Origin: Heracleum sosnowskyi
Taxonomy: Eukaryota > Streptophyta > Magnoliopsida > Apiales > Apiaceae
Direction: 5' to 3'
Assembly (NCBI GenBank): GCA_030848705.1
Contig: CM061239.1
Coordinates: 86,100,363 to 86,164,362, forward strand
Length of the DNA: 64,000 nt
Shown: positions 1 to 10,603 of the stretch, one piece after another
Layout: each line of letters starts with the position of its first letter
How positions within the stretch are numbered: position 1 is the stretch's first letter
Program-made: the position numbers and the translations under genes
The notes under the pieces: model-generated
Told to the model about the DNA's origin: nothing
What the model saw: only the letters and a program-made list of their open reading frames with translations
The model's database searches: none

Positions 1-1900
1 CTTCATTCCTCTCAAATTCATTTAACTCCTCTTGCATTGCTGTTATCCAGTTAGCATCTTGAAGAGCTTCTTCCACTTTCTTGGGCTCTGTTTGAGATAA
101 GAATGCATGAAACATACATTCATTATTTGTAGCACTTCTAGTTCTTACACTAGCTTCTGGATCTCCAGTTATCAAGTCAGGTGTATGGGATTGTGTCCAC
201 CTTCTTGCTGTTGGTAATTGGCTTCTTTTATCATTATTAGATCCTCCCCCTTGATCCATGCTTTCCTGATTTTCTTGACCATTTGCATTCTCTGAGGCTC
301 CCCCTGAATTGGACTGTTCAGTGTTTGAATTTTCAGAGTTTGACTCAGAGTTTCTGTTTGATTCTTCATTTGACTCTCTTTCAGTATTTGAGTCTTCATT
401 TTGAGAAGTTTCTGAAGTTTCTTCACACTACCCCTCGACTGGTTCTCTATTTTGTTCTGTCAGAGAAAATTCTTCAGTATTTACCAGTAGAGGTTCAGAG
501 TATGCTTCGACAGAGTTTGCTGGATTTGCTTTGTCAGAGTTTACATCATCAGAGTTTAGATCTTCATTTTCAAAACGAAGTTGATCATGATATTCTTCAT
601 CTTCTATTCCAGTTATTTTCTTGTCATCAAATGACACATGTATAGATTCCATGATCACTTTAGTTCTTAGATTATAGACTCTGAATGCCTTTGTTGATAA
701 TGGGTATCCAACAAAAATTCCTTGATCATCTTTTAAGTCAAACTTGGTCAATTGTTCAGGATGAGTTTTCAACACAAAACACTTGCATCCAAAAATATGA
801 AAATATTTCAAATTTGGCATCTTATTTTTCACCATCTCATATGGTGTTTTCCCATGCTTATTGATCAGTGTAGCATTCTGAGTAAAACAAGCAGTTTGAA
901 CAGCTTCTGCCCAGAAATAGGTTGGCAACTTTGCTTCATCAAGCATTGTTCTGGCAGCTTCGATTAGAGTTCTGTTCTTTCTTTCAACTACACCATTTTG
1001 CTGTGGAGTTCCAGGTGCAGAAAATTCTTGCTTCACTCCTCTTTCCTTGCAGAAAGCTTCCATTACTAAATTTCTGAATTCAGTTCCATTATCACTTCTT
1101 ATTATTTTCACTTTAAAATCTGATCCTTTTTCCAGTAGCTTTACATGTTCCCTTAGAATTGAGGCAGTTTCATCCTTCTTTGCTAAGAAATACACCCATG
1201 TATACCTTGTGTACTCATCAACAATGACTAAGGCATACTTCTTTCTGCCCAATGACATTATATTTACTGGACCAAAAAGATCAACATGTAGAAGATGATA
1301 AGGATCCATAACTGAAGATTCAGATTTTGTCTTGAAAGATGACTTCCTTTGCTTGGCCTTTTGACAAGAATCACACAGACCATCTAAGCTTAGTATTGAC
1401 TTTGGAAGTCCCCTTACAAGATCTTTTCGAATTAGCTCATTGATGTTGTTCAGGTTTAGATGAGAGAGCTTCTTATGCCATTTCCAACTCTCTTCATTTG
1501 ACATTCTTGCAGATAGACACGCAGTTTTTCCTTCAGAGTTTGTTACCAAACTTGCTTCATAGATGTTATTGTGCCTGTGTCCAACTAGAACAACTTTCCC
1601 TGTAGATTTGCTGATAACTTCACAATGTTCAGTATGAAAATCTACATGGTATCCTCTGTCACAGATTTGACTCACAGAAAGCAGATCATGCTTCAGTCCT
1701 GAGACTAGAGCTACATTTGTAATGATGACACTTCCAAGATTGATATTGCCATATCCCAGAGTACGTCCTATATTGCCATCTCCATAGGAAACTTTTGGGC
1801 CAGCTTTTTCCTCAAAATCTGATAGCAGGGCTTTATTTCCAGTCATATGTCCTGAGCATCCACTGTCCAAGATAAGAGTGCTCTCTTTTATGCCCTGCAA
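1..1900 (-). pseudogene. pol of copia element 1 (protease-integrase-linker), one nonsense codon, truncated
   Basis: Read from 1900 down, the order is: aspartic protease with active site LDSGCSGHMTG; GAG-pre-integrase HHCC zinc domain (WHKKLSHL ... LCDSCQKAK, all four ligands present); integrase core with D in HVDLFGP, D in RSDNGTEF and E in NGVVERKNR. The integrase C-terminus and an acidic linker follow. There is no ATG; the open frame begins at a TTG within TTGCAGGGC. The frame is interrupted by one TAG at 428-430 and then stays open to the window edge, where the conserved motif leading into reverse transcriptase (AMQEELNEFERN) appears. Because the frame is the same on both sides, this is a nonsense mutation, not a frameshift. 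The linker holds many AAACTCTGA words, read as Asn-Ser-Asp/Glu. Confidence 0.9.
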
Positions 1901-1910
1901 TCACAAACAA

Positions 1911-4246
1911 TCACTGAGTGTTAGATTTAAGGATCCAGACTTGCTTGGATCCTTTGGCTTTCTTAACAGTGTTAGCTTTTGCAGCGGAATCACTATCAAC
2001 AGAGTTTAAACTAACATTGTCAGACTTTACACTTGCAGAGTTTGCTCTAACCCATTTCAAGTTGGGTTTTAGCTCATAATAGTTGTGATAAATAGCATGA
2101 TAACTCTTGCAAGTATAAATGGAATGCCAAGTACTTCCACAGTGTGTGCATAAAGTTTTTGGTCTAACCCTAACATAATCATTCTTTACTCCAGATTTTG
2201 AGGGTAAAGAATTAATGTCTTTGTTCTTATTGCAAAACCTGGCAAGATGGTTAGTACTACCACAATTATGACATGTTTTTCTAGGAGTAGCAGAATTAGG
2301 CAGATAATCATTTCTTTTATTAATGCCTACTTTTCCATTCCTATTTTTTTAAACATTTTCTGTTTGTTAACAGACTTTACCTCTTTGAGCTTATGTTTAA
2401 ATTGTTTCTCTGTCATTAAACCAACATTAACCTGTTTATCACAGATTTTTACTGGTTCTTTAACAGCTTCTAGCTCAACCTTATTCTCTGTTATTGAACC
2501 AATATTAACCTGTTCTTCACAAGTTTCAACTGGTTCCATAACAGTTTCTTTCACAACAACAGACTTTAACTTACTGTGTTCAGGAACAAATTGCACAGTT
2601 TTAAGTTGTGGTTTCACTTTGACTTTATCTTGAAACCTAAGTTCATCTCCCTCATTGTAACCTAAACCTACAGTATCTGTCTGAAAAACCTGATGTGTGT
2701 CTTTTCCAGAATTTGTCCAGGTTTTAATCACTTTCCTCTCTTTTTCTAACTCAGCTTCTATTTGCCTATATCTTTTAAGCAATTCCTGTTCAACATAAAC
2801 AGCATCATCTCTTTCCTTTTTAACTTGTTGCATGTTAACAAGCTCCTCTTCAAGAAATTTATTTCTTTCTTTAAGGCCTAGATTCTCAGATTTGATTCTT
2901 TCATTCTCTAAAGTCTGATCCCTATAACTAACATGTATGCTTTTAAGATAAATTCTCAATTCAGATATGTTATCAGTATCATAAGCATAAGTTGTTAAGG
3001 GTACCTTATTTTCAGATGACTCAGCTTCATCTTTAACAGTTGCCATGAGAGCATAATTGACTCCCTCATCTGAGTCTGAAGTGTCTGCCCAGTCCTTGCC
3101 TTTTGTAATGAGTGCTTTCTCAGATTTTCCTTTCTTGCACTCTGGAGCATAATGACCCATCTCTTTACACTTGTAGCACTGGATCTCAGACTTGTCTTTC
3201 TTTCCAGACTTGGTATATTTTCCATCAAACTTTCTGAAATTTCTCTTATCAGAATTTGAATCTTTCCTTGAGAATCTCTTTCCTTTCTTGAAGTTCTTGA
3301 ATCCCATCTTCTTGAAGGTCTTCACCATTAAAGCAGCCATTCTCATCATCTCTTCTTCATCATCCTCAGAATCAGAAGCTTCATCATCAGTGTTTGAGCC
3401 ATCATCAGAGTTTGATGACTCACTGTCGGATTTAATGACTAAAGCCTTTCCTTTGGTTTTCTTTCTTGATGATTCCTTCTTGACAGGCTTTTCTTCAACT
3501 TTAAGAGCAACAGATTTTGTCTTCTTTCCAGATCTTTTGTTTCTTTGTTCTATTTCACGTTCATGAGTTTTAAGCAACCCATAGATTTCATCAAGATCTG
3601 TATCTGCAAGATCATAATTGTCTCGAATTGTTGTTGTCTTCAAATCCCATCTTTCAGGTAGGGATAAAAGAAACTTGAGATTTGACTCTTCAAGTTCATA
3701 TTCTTTATCAACCAGAGACAAATCATTCAACAATTTACAAAATCTGTCATATGTATCTGTCAAACTTTCATCAGATTTAGAGTCAAAGTGTTCATACTCC
3801 TGTGTTAGAATAGTCTTCCTATTCTTCTTTATAGCACTAGTTCCTTGACACCTGACTTCTAAAGCATCCCATATTTCTTTGGCAGTTTTACAGCCAATAA
3901 CTCTGTTAGACATAACATTGTCTAAAGCACTGTGGAGTAGATGTCTAACTTTTGCATACTTTGCAATTGATGAGATGTCCTCAGGAGTCATATCTTTCTT
4001 TTCCTTTGGAACAGTCTTTTGTTCTTGACCATCAACAACAGGAGACAGTTTAGTCGGCATATGAGGACCATCATTGATTCTATCAAGGTATTCTGGATCT
4101 GTGGCTTCTAAAAACATGGTCATCTTTACCTTCCATATTGGATATTCCACAGGTCTGAGAATTGGAACCCTGATTGCCTCATATCGACTTACAGAAGCTG
4201 ATTGAACCTTTTGAGCATTAGAACCTACCTGGTTGTTATCAGTCAT
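1911..4246 (-). pseudogene. gag of copia element 1, frameshifted
   Basis: The gag capsid/nucleocapsid polyprotein starts at ATG 4246, about 50 nt downstream of the primer site, and stays open for 639 codons. It has the retrotransposon gag (UBN2-type) capsid region at roughly residues 20-240, a basic/acidic Ser-Asp-rich linker, and a CX2CX4HX4C zinc knuckle (CYKCKEMGHYAPEC). A long charged coiled-coil-like tail follows. The frame breaks at a run of seven T on the plus strand (2344-2350). In another frame the sequence continues with two further CXXC-type knuckles (CHNCGSTNHLARFC; LCTHCGSTWHS...) and ends at a TGA at 1911-1913. The second element in this window has its second knuckle in the gag frame, so the homopolymer shift is most likely a lesion rather than programmed frameshifting. 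Confidence 0.85.
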
Positions 4247-4293
4247 GATTATACTTGTGTTTAGATCAAAAACTGTATATATTTAACAGCCTT

Positions 4294-4306
4294 GGCTCTG
4301 ATACCA
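4294..4306 (-). other. Primer binding site, initiator tRNA-Met
   Basis: The minus strand reads TGGTATCAGAGCC, complementary to the 3' end of plant initiator tRNA-Met, the usual primer of Ty1/copia elements. It lies 2 nt inside the LTR end. Confidence 0.93.
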
Positions 4307-4308
4307 AT

Positions 4309-4798
4309 TGTTAGGCCGATTACACAATATATAATCAATATTAATATGATAATAACACTCAAGAACACTGTTTATGAATCAATAACTGAATTATATAAAA
4401 TAACTCTTCTCTCAGTGATGTTAAAGAATCACAGAGAGCTGCTAGGTTACAAGAATAATATTCAGTATTCGCATCCCTTTTAGGGTTAACCTATCTGTGT
4501 TTATATAATACATAGTTACATAATCAATCTCTAATTGATATTCCTATAAATTAGCTATACAAATCATATCAAATTAGAATTGCTTCTGTCTTCTGTTCCG
4601 TTTCCTTAACTGTCTCAATATATCTTGCTTCTTTCCATCTTCAAGATATATTGCTTCTAGAATCTTCATATTAGCACCGACAGTTAATAAACTCTTCACC
4701 CGTCAGACTTTATCAAACTCTGACTGGCTTCTATTAAACTCTGTTGAGTACCTGGTACTTAAACACTGATGAACAAACGTCAACAATTATATCTAACA
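4309..4798 (-). repeat. LTR of minus-strand copia element 1
   Basis: The 490-bp LTR starts TGTTAG and ends CTAACA, a perfect 6-bp terminal inverted repeat with the canonical TG...CA. A tRNA-primer site follows on the minus strand after a 2-nt gap. The right flank 4799-4803 (CTCAT) should be one copy of the target site duplication; the partner lies outside the window. The LTR contains three copies of the element's private word (TCAGACTTT, AAACTCTGA, AAACTCTG) between about 4702 and 4746. Confidence 0.93.
4501..4510 (-). promoter_or_regulatory. Candidate LTR TATA box
   Basis: The minus strand reads TATTATATAA about 290 bp inside the LTR from its 5' end, a plausible U3 TATA box. Position and composition are the only evidence. 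Confidence 0.5.
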
Positions 4799-6864
4799 CT
4801 CATCTACCAATTCAACCTCTTCCATCAATTCCACTGATTCAAGCTTGAAGAGTTCAACATTCAATGGTTCTTGTCTCCTCTTAATCGAACACTAATAGTC
4901 AACTGTCGAAGCATAAACAACATTATTTGAAGAATTTGAAGTTCATCGACTAGAAAAATCACTAAAATTCTCTACAAAAAAGGTACATTATTGTGCATTT
5001 CAGTCATAATCGACGATATTGTTACATATAAACTTATATTGAGTGATTCATGTTTGTATATTTTGTGATTTTTAGGTTATAAACGATATTGTTTGTATAT
5101 TGAGTGATTACTGTGTGAAACTGACTAAATCTGTTCATATTTTGTTCAAGCAGCTATTAGTTAAGCAGCTATTAAAGTTTTATCACTGTTTGAAGCAAAA
5201 AAATGGATAGAAGTAGTGGAGGTACGTATAATTAGGGTTTTATGGTGTTTTTTGATCATTTTAAAAACGTAATCATGTTTTAAGAGTTAATTTGAGTAGA
5301 TTATGTGTTTTAGATGATCCAGTTTTACTAGATTGTTGATTATGTTTGAGTGATTCTGTTTTGTATGAATGTACAAGTTGTTTTATGCTTTAAGATGTTT
5401 TTTTAGTGATTTCGATAATTATGATTTCAATTTTTTTAATAGATTATGTTTAGTGATATTTTAGATTCAATTTAAAACTCGATTTGCTGCTCTAAAATTT
5501 TACCGGAAGTCCTTTGGGGATTTCTGCCAAGATTGCATCAGTTATGTAAAATCTATTGTTTCTTCAACAAAATTCTCCAATTCATTATGCGCCTTTTGGT
5601 GATTTTCTTAGTGATTGTATGGCTAACAAATTTAGATCTTATATGATTACCTACTTGTAGAATTAAATTATGTGAACATGAAAATAAAAAGCGAAGGGGG
5701 TAATGAGTTATAAAGATATGATAAGCTGTTTAATGTTTGACACTAGAGATATGATGATAAGATATAACAGTAGTACTATGTAGGAGCATATATTTACCTT
5801 TTGTTAAGAAGTAACTCATTAAGGTGTCTTTGATTAATGGTTTTTTTGAATATGTAAAATGCTAACAGCACTACGGCGGAGTTCACGACTTGAACAGTTA
5901 AGCGCTTCAAAAGTTACTGTAACAGAAGAAGTTGACCAAATTATGGTGGAACAAAATGAATCTCATGGTATAATGATATTCTTTAACTAAAATGAATTTT
6001 CATAATGATTTCACTATTATTTTTTAATAATCTCTTTTTATGAACTGTATTTGACACAGATCATGGAGAAAGTACCGAATCTGACATTGAAAAGACTCCA
6101 CCAAGAGTAAATGAAAGATTGGTAGAGGTTGAAGAAGTCAGAAATGTACAATTTTCAAGCGTTGTGAGATACATATTCAAAGTAAGGAGACATTGTTAGA
6201 AATTAATGATATACATTGAAAATATGACTAAAGAACTAATTATTTGTGTTTTGTTTTACATGAATAGGGAGCTGAAGAAAATCAACCTGCAGAAAAGAAA
6301 ACAAAATGGAAAAGGAAGACAGCTCAGCAGGTACTAATATCAATTAAACTAAAATATCACTACAATCATTAGAAAACATTACTGCAACATTACATGATTA
6401 TCGCTAAGATTCTCTAAAACAATCACTAGTATCAGTAAAATAGTAAAGTACGAAAACACTATAATGTGCTAAAAGGATAATCTATTATATAATGTGCTAT
6501 TATAGTGATTTTTTGACACTCTGTTAATAAAATCTGTCCTGCTCAGAATTGTTTATAAACCGAGTCAAGTTTGAGTATGTTAACTCGTTTATAATGTTTG
6601 ATCAGTTTTTACTTAATGGTTTTAATCCTTTTTTCTGCACCTTGCCAATAGAATGTGTTATTTTATTTATAACTTAAAATCTGTCTTGCTCTTCCCGATT
6701 GATATGCATCATCTTCTTTACCAACGTTAATTCCCTGAATTAATGTACAGTACAAACTTGTCTAATTAGTCATCGACCTAATTAGTTGGTCATTTGTGCT
6801 GTTCCAAGCTTGTAGTCAACTTGAATTATATTGATTAGAATTTTGTTTCAATTTAGATTATTAA

Positions 6865-7922
6865 TGTTGGGATTTATGGGTGATAGCATAGAAACAACTT
6901 AACTTTGATTGTACTTAATTTCTTAAATTAAGTAGGACATACTGTCATAGCCAAAGTATGTTCTTGTAATCAGTATGTATTGCTATTCTAGTTGTATTGT
7001 TTGAAAGAAGTTCACTTATGTGTTCAAGCCTCAAAGAATGCTTTCTGGATGACAACATGAATAAAGGTTACTGTCCTAAAGCTGTGACAGTAAGATTACA
7101 AGAAGACAGAATGTTGCAAGTCACGACAGCATATTCACTCTGACAGCAACATTGGCGGAAGACTACGCGACAGCAACTATTGCCCTCGACAGCAAGTTTG
7201 GGATCCTCGACAGCACTCTATGCGGGGAACTCATACTGTCACCAAAAGATCATTCCTGTGACAGCAAGCTTTGCGGCAAAAGTAACTGTCTCAATAAAGA
7301 TCCTTATGCTAGGTATCTCTCTCAGTCAAATCCCGTGACAGTTTAAATGTTCAAGAAACAGGCGTGATGCAGAATCCCTAAGCTGCACCAAGTCTGCAAG
7401 ACTACGACAGAAGCTTCAAAGCACTGCAAAACAAAAGCGAATCAATTCAAGAGCAAGGTCAAGTCTTTATCTGCTAAATTGGTTTAGCTGGAAATAGAAT
7501 GAATCTAGGTTGCTTTCTTTGTAATGTATATCTGACATGTTAGCAATTTAGGAAAGTCACATGGGTAAGACAATCTGTAAGAAGCTGCCACTTGACAGTG
7601 ACAGCAGCTTCACAAACCCGTGACTGATAGTGATAGGGTTAGTCTTATAACTACTATCAACTCATTCTAGAAAAGTAACGAAGACAAGCAAGTGTCTTTG
7701 AAGAAAACCCGAAGCTCGAGAATTCTTTCTTGAGGTTGTAGCAACACTTTGCAAAATAAATAAAACATTTATTTTGTGAATCTTGTTCTTACTTAATACT
7801 GTTCGTGATTGCATATATTGCTGATAACGTTTAATCTTGATTTGAGTTGTTGAAATTTAGATTGAATTTTATCAGTATTGCATTCATCCCCCCCCCCCTT
7901 CTGCAATACACAAGGACTAACA
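6865..7922 (+). repeat. 5' LTR of the Sirevirus-type element
   Basis: The 1058-bp LTR begins TGTTGGGATT and ends ACTAACA. About fifteen copies of the ACTGTC/GACAGT(C) word lie between 6941 and 7610, in both orientations. A poly-C run of 11 lies near the 3' end (7888-7898), next to CTTCTGCAATACACAAGG. AATAAATAAAACATTTATT near 7757 may be the polyadenylation region. Confidence 0.97.
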
Positions 7923-7924
7923 AC

Positions 7925-7937
7925 TGGTATCAGAGCC
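7925..7937 (+). other. Primer binding site, initiator tRNA-Met
   Basis: TGGTATCAGAGCC begins 2 nt after the end of the 5' LTR and is complementary to the 3' end of initiator tRNA-Met. Confidence 0.95.
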
Positions 7938-7973
7938 TTCAGATTAACATACATATCTGAGATCCCGGAGAAA

Positions 7974-10591
7974 ATGCAGAAATCAAACAGTATCAAGATC
8001 CCAGCATTTGATAAAGAGAACTACAGCATTTGGAAAAGAAAAATCTTGTTGTTTATCAAAGCTGCAAATCCACTATACCCAGGTATACTCGAGAATGGTC
8101 CTTTCATTCCAAGAAAGGAAATTGAAGCCACAACAGTGAATGGTGAGATTATTCCTGCACATTGGGTTCCCAAAGATCCCTCAGAAATCTTGGAACCTGA
8201 AAAGGAGAAAATGGTGCTAGATGATCATTTGCAACTTATCTTGCTCGATTCTCTCACGCTGGATAAAGCCATGTGTGGAAGTGTGATAAGCTGCACATCA
8301 GCCAAGGAGATGTGGATCAGGTTAGCCTTACTCTGTGAAGGAAGTGAAGAGGTTAAGGGCAACCAAAGGCAAATTCTAATATCTCAATATGAGGCATTCA
8401 TGGCCAAGCCTGGTGAAGACTTAACCTCCATGTTCGAAAGGTTCAGTAAGCTCTTAACTGAATTACAGATACATGGCAAGTACTATGACAGAAAAGAATT
8501 AAATGTCAAGTTCCTGCTCACACTGCCTGATCACCTTGAACACAAGACAACAGCCATACGAGAAGGAAGAGATCTCAACACTATAACCTTTGAGACACTT
8601 TATGGTATTCTGAAATCTTATGAACTCGAACTCTTTCAAAAGAGAGCCATACAAAGTGGAACAAGGAACAAGATGGCTAATATGTCAAGTGCCCTAGTAG
8701 CACATGTGCCAAGGATCACACAGCCAAGTGAAGTACTACAGATCACACAATCAACCCCAACACAGACCTTGAAGATAGAAGAGGTGGTTGAAGATGATGA
8801 GAAAGTGGTACTACAGCTTAAAGATGTGGAAGATGAAGACTTCTACACAATGGAGGAACTGGAAAGCATGGACAACCCTACTATGGCTTACATGGCCAAG
8901 AAGTTCAAGAACTTTAGGTTCAAGAAGGATAGGTCATACAAGCCTCAAGGCCAAGCATCCAAGTTCAGCAAAGGAAGCTCATCAAAGGCTGCTGTGGGAA
9001 GTTCAACCAAAGGAGGATACAAAACTGGATTTGTGGATAGATCAAAGTTCAAATGTTACAACTGTGGAGAACCTGGTCATTTTGCTACTGAATGCAAAAG
9101 ACCCAAACAGGTTCAAAGATATGAGAAAGGAACTGGTGGATACTCCAAGAAAAATCAAGGTAGAGCCTATGTGGCTGAAGGAAAGTGTTGGGATGATTCT
9201 GATGATAAAGAAGAGGAAGAATATGTTAACCTAGCTCTCATGGCTAGCACTGATGAGGTAGCATCAACACCTTCAAGTCAGGTACCTTCACTTGTCTTAC
9301 TTGATATGTCTACTGATGAGTATAAGAAAACCATTAAAGACTTAAGTGCTGAAATGTTCAATGTCTATACTAGCTTATCTGCTGCTAATGAGGAAATCTC
9401 TAGACTAAGTAAGCTAAATGAAACACTTCAGTCTGAAAATGATTCTCTTTTTCTCAAAACCAGTTCACTAGGCTCTTTAGCTCAAGAGAATGCTAAACTT
9501 AAAAATGAATTAAAATGTGCTAAGGAGGTTGAGGAATTCCTGAGGAATGAGATTGCTGAAAATGAATTTAAGATTAAGGCCTATAGAAACTCATCAAAGA
9601 TAGTTCAGGATTACAATGATAAGCATACAGAAAATCAGTCTGTTGGTATAGGTTTTTCTTATGGTAGAAGACCTGGAAAGGAAACTGTGATTCAAGATTG
9701 TCCTGGAGTTGCTGCTGTCAAACCCACCATTCTCAAGAAAGTTAAAACTCCTATTTTCAAAGCTGCTGAAATTGAGTTTGATGAAGAAGCCATGCTCATC
9801 AAACAAGAAATTCTTGATGAGGATGAAGGTGTTGACAGCACATTCAAGGAAGGAAAGGATACTGTCACAATCCCCAAGACAGTAAACTTACCAAGCAATC
9901 AGACAGTAAGTTCAAAGGATGCTGTCACGATTGGCAAGACAGAATCTTTCAAAGATACTGTCAAGAAAGATTCCAAGACAGTAACTCTCAAACCTTCTGT
10001 CAAGACAGTAGGAATAAAAGATATTGTCAAGGATAGTTCGACAGCAACTTCTGAACATACTGTCAATCCAGTAACTCCCAAGTCTAGAAACAGGAATGGT
10101 AAGGTAGGTGTCAATAAAGGAAATGGATACACTAATGTTGGTGGTGCTTCTAGGAAACTATGCAATAACTGTGGATCTACACATCACTTAACACATGTTT
10201 GTAAGAAACCAATTGAGGATAAGATCAATGCAACTGAACTCAATGGTAACTTACACAGAACCCCCCTTATGCATAGAACTATGAGTGTCTGTAATAACTT
10301 GATTGTATGCCATGCAAAATCACTGCCATGAGTACATGCTTTAACTTACCTGTTCTCTCTACTGAAAAATGCTCATACCTAAACACTGTTGAGACTTCTG
10401 AGCCTGCTGGCAACAGCAAAAAGGCTTCATCCACTAAGAAAAGGACTAAGTCCAATTCTAAACCTAAGTGGGTGAAAAGAGAAGTCAAACAGGAAGTCTT
10501 TGATAATGCCTGTGATGTTGTGACTGAAAGAAACTCAGGAAACACTGAAACTGCAGGACCCAACAAAGATTGGGTACCATATGCAACTTAG
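7974..10591 (+). pseudogene. gag of the Sirevirus-type element, frameshifted near the 3' end
   Basis: I place the start at ATG 7974, just after the primer site; an earlier in-frame ATG at 7878 lies in the LTR and would translate through the primer site. The frame is open to 10331 (785 codons). UBN2-type capsid region occupies about residues 5-230. Zinc knuckle 1 (CYNCGEPGHFATEC) is at about residue 361, a coiled-coil stretch at about 440-560, and knuckle 2 (CNNCGSTHHLTHVC) at about residue 730. Residues about 620-710 are a Lys/Thr/Val-rich repeat region built from the ACTGTC word. Near 10290-10310 the frame shifts; the other frame continues with a basic Lys-rich tail and ends with TAG at 10589-10591, where Sirevirus gags normally end. 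One insertion or deletion therefore truncates this gag. Confidence 0.9.
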
Positions 10592-10603
10592 AAACATTCT
10601 GTT

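Larger units (their letters stand above)
1..4798 (-). mobile_element. Ty1/copia LTR retrotransposon, 5' part, cut by window edge
   Basis: Read on the minus strand, the element runs LTR (4798-4309), primer binding site, gag, protease, integrase, then the linker before reverse transcriptase at position 1. Reverse transcriptase, RNase H and the other LTR lie outside the window. The order protease-integrase-(RT) identifies Ty1/copia. The large gag with a long charged C-terminal part and more than one zinc knuckle, and the acidic Asn/Ser/Glu-rich linker after integrase, resemble the Sirevirus-like element at 6865-21392. The coding region is broken by a frameshift in gag and one in-frame TAG in pol. 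It sits immediately upstream of the first exon of the Ulp1-like MULE gene, so it probably inserted into the 5' flank of that MULE. Confidence 0.93.

Noticed and set aside
4799..5202. Left terminal inverted repeat of the MULE
   Set aside because: The sequence does not match the reverse complement of the right end; it looks like leader DNA with an intron, so the terminus is placed outside the window.
7152..7346. ORF within the Sirevirus LTR
   Set aside because: It covers the GACAGCAA word cluster, lies upstream of the primer site, and its counterpart in the other LTR carries several changes; no evidence for a protein.
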